Source: an uncultured Synergistales bacterium
GTDB taxonomy: Bacteria; Synergistota; Synergistia; Synergistales; Aminobacteriaceae
DNA: 11,340 nt
Assembly: GCA_905233515.1 (NCBI GenBank)
Contig: CAJOEQ010000007.1
Coordinates: 1 to 11,340 of the forward strand
Direction of reading: 5' to 3'
A program made the translations under genes and the position numbers. Numbering within the stretch: the stretch's first letter is position 1; the number at the start of each line of letters is the position of its first letter. This document shows, piece after piece, positions 7,464 to 11,340 of the stretch. The notes beneath the pieces were generated by a model. It saw only the letters and a program-made list of their open reading frames with translations. It searched no databases and was not told where the DNA came from.

Positions 7464-7994
7464 ATGGAACCTGTTTATAAGTATTACAAATCGGCGTGGA
7501 AGAGCTTTTATAAAATCTGGTTTGTCATGTTATTAATTCTCGTGCTTGCCTGCCTAGCGTCTTTCTATGATCCGTTAAAGCCCTATCTAAAATGGATCTG
7601 GATAATCACAGCAATTATTGAAGTCTGCTTATTCTTATGTATGGCAATTAGACGCAAGACTATGCAGTTAATTTTACGCGACAATCCCGACAAGCCCGAA
7701 GATCAAGAAGTTGCATTTGTCATGTATAACCCATTAAAGCCGTTCAGCTCAGATTTTAATAAATCCGTAGAAATCGGCCTGTCTGAAATTAAACATATTG
7801 AAGTCGGTCAAACAATGATGCAGACAATTTTGGGAATCGGCGATTTGATTGTTACTTCAGCAGGAACGGGCGGAGAAGAGATTGTAGCGAAAAATATTCC
7901 TCATCCTCAGGCAGTCCGCGACGAAATTCAAATACACGCACGCAGATATAAGAAGCCTAATCCTACTGTAATAGTGGAACAAGCACAGCAATAA
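7464..7994 (+). CDS. two-TM membrane protein with bacterial PH-like (bPH2/YdbS-type) domain
   Basis: The 176-aa protein has two hydrophobic helices (about 17-35 and 43-63) near its N-terminus, with basic residues (RRK, 63-65) after the second, so the C-terminal part should face the cytosol. Residues about 65-158 resemble the bacterial PH domain of YdbS/DUF304 proteins: LSEIKHIEVGQTMMQ (106-120), TILGIGDLIVTSAG (121-134) and IPHPQAVRDEI (145-155), the pattern in which a β-strand with ILGIGD is followed by a Gly-rich turn and a helix. Function of such proteins is largely unknown; membrane-stress or assembly roles have been suggested for relatives. The tail (RRYKKPNPTVIVEQAQQ) looks disordered. 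It is a single-gene unit with its own promoter, a consensus SD (AAAGGAGG) and its own terminator, so good expression is likely. Fold call moderate, role not inferable from neighbours. Confidence 0.75.
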   Translation: MEPVYKYYKSAWKSFYKIWFVMLLILVLACLASFYDPLKPYLKWIWIITAIIEVCLFLCMAIRRKTMQLILRDNPDKPEDQEVAFVMYNPLKPFSSDFNKSVEIGLSEIKHIEVGQTMMQTILGIGDLIVTSAGTGGEEIVAKNIPHPQAVRDEIQIHARRYKKPNPTVIVEQAQQ

Positions 7995-8004
7995 TAAAAT
8001 TTTC

Positions 8005-8036
8005 AGGGAGTCAAAGCGGCTCCCTTTTATTTTTTA
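8005..8036 (+). terminator. intrinsic terminator of the PH-domain gene
   Basis: An 8-bp stem, AGGGAGTC (8005-8012) with GGCTCCCT (8018-8025) including one T-G pair, closes loop AAAGC and is followed by a T-run broken by one A (8025-8036). The G-U pair forms only on plus-strand RNA (C-A mismatch on the other), so it is tuned to the plus gene. The kinase stop codon sits inside its T-run, and the minus-strand side lacks a T-run, so it may terminate kinase transcripts only weakly. Confidence 0.88.
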
Positions 8037-9865
8037 TTCAAGCAAGATTTAAGAATTCTCATCATCTCTAGACTCTTAAAGGGTTTAGGCAAATAATCAT
8101 CAAATCCGTATGAAATATATTCAGCTCGTGCGTTTGCTCCTGAGTTCGCAGTTAATGCAATAAATTTTGTATCTTGAGTGTAATTTTTTGCGTGCTTTAG
8201 AGTCTCGATTCCGTCCATGCCGGGCATTTTGTGATCAAGAAATACAATATCATAGTGTTTAGCTTTTATCATGTCTATTGCGTTTTCTCCGCTTTCTGAC
8301 GTGTCAACATTTGCCTGAGAATCTTTTAACATTCCTTTTGCGACTACTAAATTAACGGGCGTATCATCAACAACTAAAATATTTGCGTTCGGCCAGACTT
8401 CAGGGGCGGAGTCCTCGTCTTCTTGTTTCTGTTTATTAGCGTTCAGATATGACTCATATTTATTAATAGTGAACTCTTCACCGGACGAAATTTTTTGCGG
8501 GATTGTCATAATAAATTCTGAGCCTTCACCGTAAACGCTTTTGATTTCGATAATGCCGCTCATAATTTCAACTATGTTGCGAACTAGAGTCAATCCCAGA
8601 CCAGCCCCCGGAATGTGCCGAGTCTCGACTATATTAGCGCGCTCAAAAGGTTCGAAAATATTTTGTGATTCCTCGTCTCTCATGCCGATTCCAGTATCTT
8701 TTATTGAGAATACAAGTTTTATATTATTTGTAATTCTTTCACCTGATACAGTCAAAATAATTTGTCCTTTTTGCGTGTACTTGGCCGCGTTGTCAAGCAA
8801 ATTTATTAGTGCCTGCTTAAGCCTCAAAGAGTCCCCGTATAAATGCTCGCTCAAATCTTTATCGACATTCAAGACAAATTTTAATGCGGGTTTATTCTTG
8901 ATTCGTTCAGTTACGTAAATTTCGCACTCTTTGAGCATGTCCCATAAATGATAGTCATTATCAAAAATTTCCATTTTGCCGGCTTCAATTTTAGAAATGT
9001 CTAAAATATTATTCACGAGATTTAATAAATACTCACCTGATTTCTTAACGTCAAGAGCGGCGTTTCTTGTCTCTGAGTCCGTTGTCTCGTTTAAAATCAT
9101 CTCATTGATTCCTAAAATTGCATTCATGGGCGTTCTGATTTCGTGTGAAGTGCTAGCTAAAAAATTACTTTTTGCCTTATTCGCAATAGTAGCTTTCTTG
9201 ATTGATTTTTCTGTTCTGATTCGTGCGTCTTCAGTCTCCTGTTTAGCTATAATTAATTGCTTATAAGTCGGTGCCTCAAGATAAAAGAATGTGAAAAATA
9301 ACATAACAGCCGAGATCGAATAAACTAGCGGGAAGTCCTGATTAAATAAATATTGAATCACGAACGCGTCAATCAACAGCAAAAATAATAAATTCATGAC
9401 TAAAAATTGCCCGTTGCCGTAATATTTTTGATAGATGAGCTGCAAAATAAAGCCCTCAAGTGCAAACAATACAGTAAAGCCCGGACAAAATAAAGTATAA
9501 ATTTTATAATCAGGCGATAAAGCAAATATCATGAAAATACTTACACATAACAAGAAAAAATTTGTGCGAGTCAAATTATGATTTAGAGCTCTTGTATATG
9601 CGGCGATATAACACATTAAGCAATATGCATTAATATTAACTAGTGAATAAAAAAATTTGTGAGCTAAAGGACTTGCATCAAACGCCGGTAAGAGTTCAAA
9701 TGAAGTCTCAAACACTGCCGATATAAAAGTTGATAACACTAGCAGCAAAAATCGCCGGTTGATTTCATTAGTTGTAGAAAGCCTGCCAGCAAGAAAAATT
9801 GTCAAGACAGCCAGAAATGGCAGCATTGTAATCTCTATGAACGTGTAATTAATTTCTGCAATCAT
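8027..9865 (-). CDS. membrane hybrid sensor histidine kinase with receiver domain
   Basis: The 612-aa protein has about seven hydrophobic helices in residues 8-196, resembling 7TM-type sensor regions of histidine kinases and with no sizeable periplasmic loop; the signal is therefore probably sensed within or at the membrane. A short linker helix (about 200-230) leads to the HisKA dimerisation domain with phospho-acceptor H241 in SHEIRTPMNAI. The HATPase domain shows the N-box NLLDNAAKYT (355-364), G1 DTGIGM (390-395), F-box EPFERA (405-410) and G2 GAGLGLTL (420-427). A receiver domain follows (about 495-610) with acidic pair D500-D501, phospho-acceptor D544 in FLDHKMPGMDG, T572 and K594. There is no HPt or DNA-binding output domain, so the phosphoryl group must go to a partner encoded elsewhere or act internally. 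ATG at 9865 has AAGGAG (9885-9880) with a long 14-base spacer. All catalytic residues are intact. The signal is unknown. Confidence 0.93.
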   Translation of the reverse strand: MIAEINYTFIEITMLPFLAVLTIFLAGRLSTTNEINRRFLLLVLSTFISAVFETSFELLPAFDASPLAHKFFYSLVNINAYCLMCYIAAYTRALNHNLTRTNFFLLCVSIFMIFALSPDYKIYTLFCPGFTVLFALEGFILQLIYQKYYGNGQFLVMNLLFLLLIDAFVIQYLFNQDFPLVYSISAVMLFFTFFYLEAPTYKQLIIAKQETEDARIRTEKSIKKATIANKAKSNFLASTSHEIRTPMNAILGINEMILNETTDSETRNAALDVKKSGEYLLNLVNNILDISKIEAGKMEIFDNDYHLWDMLKECEIYVTERIKNKPALKFVLNVDKDLSEHLYGDSLRLKQALINLLDNAAKYTQKGQIILTVSGERITNNIKLVFSIKDTGIGMRDEESQNIFEPFERANIVETRHIPGAGLGLTLVRNIVEIMSGIIEIKSVYGEGSEFIMTIPQKISSGEEFTINKYESYLNANKQKQEDEDSAPEVWPNANILVVDDTPVNLVVAKGMLKDSQANVDTSESGENAIDMIKAKHYDIVFLDHKMPGMDGIETLKHAKNYTQDTKFIALTANSGANARAEYISYGFDDYLPKPFKSLEMMRILKSCLNKK

Positions 9866-9906
9866 AATTCTATGAAGGACTCCTTATTTAATTTGCGCTA
9901 TTAATT

Positions 9907-9920
9907 AGTATAGCATTATA
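9907..9920 (-). promoter_or_regulatory. candidate promoter(s) of the histidine kinase
   Basis: The minus strand reads TATAATGCTATACT here: a perfect TATAAT (9920-9915) and, overlapping as an extended -10, TGCTATACT (9915-9907). Neither has a convincing -35. Either would start RNA 25-45 bases before the gene. The -35 zone overlaps the -10 of the divergent permease promoter. Confidence 0.45.
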
Positions 9921-9933
9921 AAATTTTTCAGCA

Positions 9934-9942
9934 TGATATAAT
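9934..9942 (+). promoter_or_regulatory. extended -10 promoter of the amino acid permease
   Basis: TGATATAAT contains a perfect TATAAT (9937-9942) with the TG element; the -35 region (about 9913-9919) is weak, as is common with extended -10 promoters. The leader would be about 57 bases long and ends in AAAGGGA (9987-9993), 12 bases from the ATG. It overlaps the upstream region of the kinase promoter. Confidence 0.5.
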
Positions 9943-10005
9943 TTCAGCAGCTTTTAATATTTTAATAATAGATAAATATTTTACACAAAGGGAAGACTTG
10001 ACGAA

Positions 10006-11340
10006 ATGCTATTCTTTGATCTTGACATAGAAAGACATCTAGACAGAAAATTAACCCCGCTTAATGTATGGTCGCTTGCGTTTGGCTGTGTTATAGGTTG
10101 GAGCGCGTACGTTATGCCCGGAACAATTTTTCTTAAGAACGCCGGCCCGATTGGCACATTAATAGCTATGGAGCTTGCGACTTTCACAATGCTTGTTATC
10201 TCGTATAATTACAGTTACATGATTCATAAATTCCCTATGACAGGCGGAGAATTTATTTACGCAAAAATGGCATTCGGAGAAAAACACGGATTTATTTGCG
10301 CGTGGTTCTTGAGTTTGTCATATTTATCTGTTATTCCGTTAAATGCTACTGCTTTGAATTTAATAACTCGTGCAGTTTTCGGCGATTTATTTCAATTTGG
10401 ATTTCACTATTCTATAGCGGGCTATGATGTTTATTTCGGCGAAATGTTAATGGCTATAGGAGCATTAATAATATTTGGAATGATTGACTCATTCGGAGTA
10501 AATTTCACTGGGCGATTACAAACAATTTTAGTAATGATTCTATTAGGCGGGATTTTATTTGTTTTAGGCGGTACAATTTTCAGCCCGCATGTAAACTCTG
10601 CAAATATTCAGCCGATGTTCCACCCGATTGACGCAAATTTTAACAAAGGGATAATCTCGCAAATTATAGCCGTCGCAGTAACTGCCCCGATGTCGTTTAT
10701 AGGATTTGACACAGTGCCTCAAATGATGGAAGAGTCAAATTTTTCACCTGATAACACAAAAATTGTCATGGATACGAGTATTATTTGCGGTGGATTCGTA
10801 TATATTGCGCTGACATTTTTAGCGTGTTCGATATTTCCGGCTGCTTATAATTCTTGGCCTGAATACGTGAATAATATCGGAAATTTAAGCGGCGTTACAG
10901 CATTCCCGACTTTAAATGCAGCATCTATGATAATGGGCAGGACGGGCTTATATTTTATAGTTGCGTCAGTCCTTGCGGCAATGTTCACGGGAATAATAGG
11001 CTTTTATATCGCAACAAGCAGATTATTATACTCAATGGCACGAGATAAAATGATTCCTAAATGGTTCGGCCATCTCAATAGAAATAACGTTCCGACAAAT
11101 GCAGCAATATTTTGCATGACAACGGCGGGGATTGCTTCACTCTTAGGGCGGGCGATTCTCGGCTGGATTTTCGATATGGCTTCAATCGGCGGGGCTATAG
11201 GTTTTGCGTATACTTCAATTTCAGCGTGTAAATATGCCTTTCACGAACATAGACTCGATATAATAATTTTCGGAGGGCTGGGATTCTTTTTCTCGGTGTG
11301 CTTTACTTTGTTGTTATTGCTGCCCATTCCGGGGCTTAAT
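10006..11340 (+). CDS. APC-superfamily amino acid permease, 3' end outside window
   Basis: The first 445 residues are present and the frame stays open to the right edge. TM1 carries the substrate-binding bend as FGCVIGWSAYVMPGT (26-40), followed by NAGPIGT (45-51) and TM3 entry FPMTGGEFIYAKMAFG (76-91), all typical of APC transporters. TM6 shows APMSFIGFDTVPQMMEES (227-244), the conserved helix ending in the EE pair. Later, ATSRLLYSMARDKMIPKWF (336-354) and NVPTNA (361-366) match the cytoplasmic TM8-TM9 linker of the family. About ten to eleven hydrophobic helices are within the window; usual length is 450-500 aa, so little may be missing. It should import amino acids or related cationic/amine substrates by proton or ion coupling; the substrate cannot be read. 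It diverges from the histidine kinase over 140 bases, a layout compatible with regulation by that kinase. No in-frame start lies upstream of the ATG. Confidence 0.9.
   Translation, partial: MLFFDLDIERHLDRKLTPLNVWSLAFGCVIGWSAYVMPGTIFLKNAGPIGTLIAMELATFTMLVISYNYSYMIHKFPMTGGEFIYAKMAFGEKHGFICAWFLSLSYLSVIPLNATALNLITRAVFGDLFQFGFHYSIAGYDVYFGEMLMAIGALIIFGMIDSFGVNFTGRLQTILVMILLGGILFVLGGTIFSPHVNSANIQPMFHPIDANFNKGIISQIIAVAVTAPMSFIGFDTVPQMMEESNFSPDNTKIVMDTSIICGGFVYIALTFLACSIFPAAYNSWPEYVNNIGNLSGVTAFPTLNAASMIMGRTGLYFIVASVLAAMFTGIIGFYIATSRLLYSMARDKMIPKWFGHLNRNNVPTNAAIFCMTTAGIASLLGRAILGWIFDMASIGGAIGFAYTSISACKYAFHEHRLDIIIFGGLGFFFSVCFTLLLLLPIPGLN

Noticed and set aside
8541..8918. Plus-strand open frame of 125 codons inside the kinase gene
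   Set aside because: It is antisense to the conserved HATPase region, whose motifs fix the real frame; its composition is that of a shadow.
9981..10187. Minus-strand open frame of 68 codons
   Set aside because: It lies antisense to the start of the amino acid permease, whose family motifs are clear on the plus strand, and it has no recognisable domain.
1..11340. Mobile element, CRISPR array, tRNA, rRNA or riboswitch
   Set aside because: No terminal inverted repeats, regularly spaced repeats, cloverleaf structures or known aptamer patterns were seen; all gaps are under 200 bases and explained by promoters, a terminator and one hairpin.

Overview
The window is an AT-rich bacterial stretch, densely packed and with no gap over 200 bases. 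It looks like core genome rather than a mobile island: there is no transposase, integrase, phage gene, tRNA, rRNA or CRISPR array. A partial O-antigen-ligase-type protein and a MacB-type permease point to a diderm (outer-membrane) bacterium. The AT-rich codon use and the gene content would suit an anaerobic, gut-type lineage such as Synergistota, but that assignment is a guess; the sequence does not prove it.

Layout. From the left edge to 7314 every gene is on the minus strand, so transcription runs right to left: macB-like permease (own promoter), then a tightly overlapping trio of acyl-ACP thioesterase, trkA and trkH, then after a 180-base gap a membrane-anchored spermidine-synthase-like protein and a partial O-antigen ligase. 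At 7315-7463 lies a divergent promoter region. A small two-TM PH-domain protein (7464-7994, plus) reads away from macB and ends at a clear intrinsic terminator. A hybrid histidine kinase (8027-9865, minus) converges on that terminator. At its other end the kinase diverges from an APC-family amino acid permease (from 10006, plus) that runs off the right edge.

How they work together. TrkA (cytosolic, nucleotide-binding regulator) and TrkH (membrane channel) form a K+ uptake system. Their co-translation with a fatty-acyl-ACP thioesterase is the most unusual arrangement here. The kinase has both a transmitter and a receiver domain but no output domain and no separate regulator beside it. Its divergent neighbour, the permease, is a plausible regulated target, but only by position. 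I see no clear previously undescribed system; the better leads are the thioesterase-Trk operon, a non-AUG start decided by its Shine-Dalgarno, a C7 tract in the macB-like gene, and a hairpin between trkH and the next gene.
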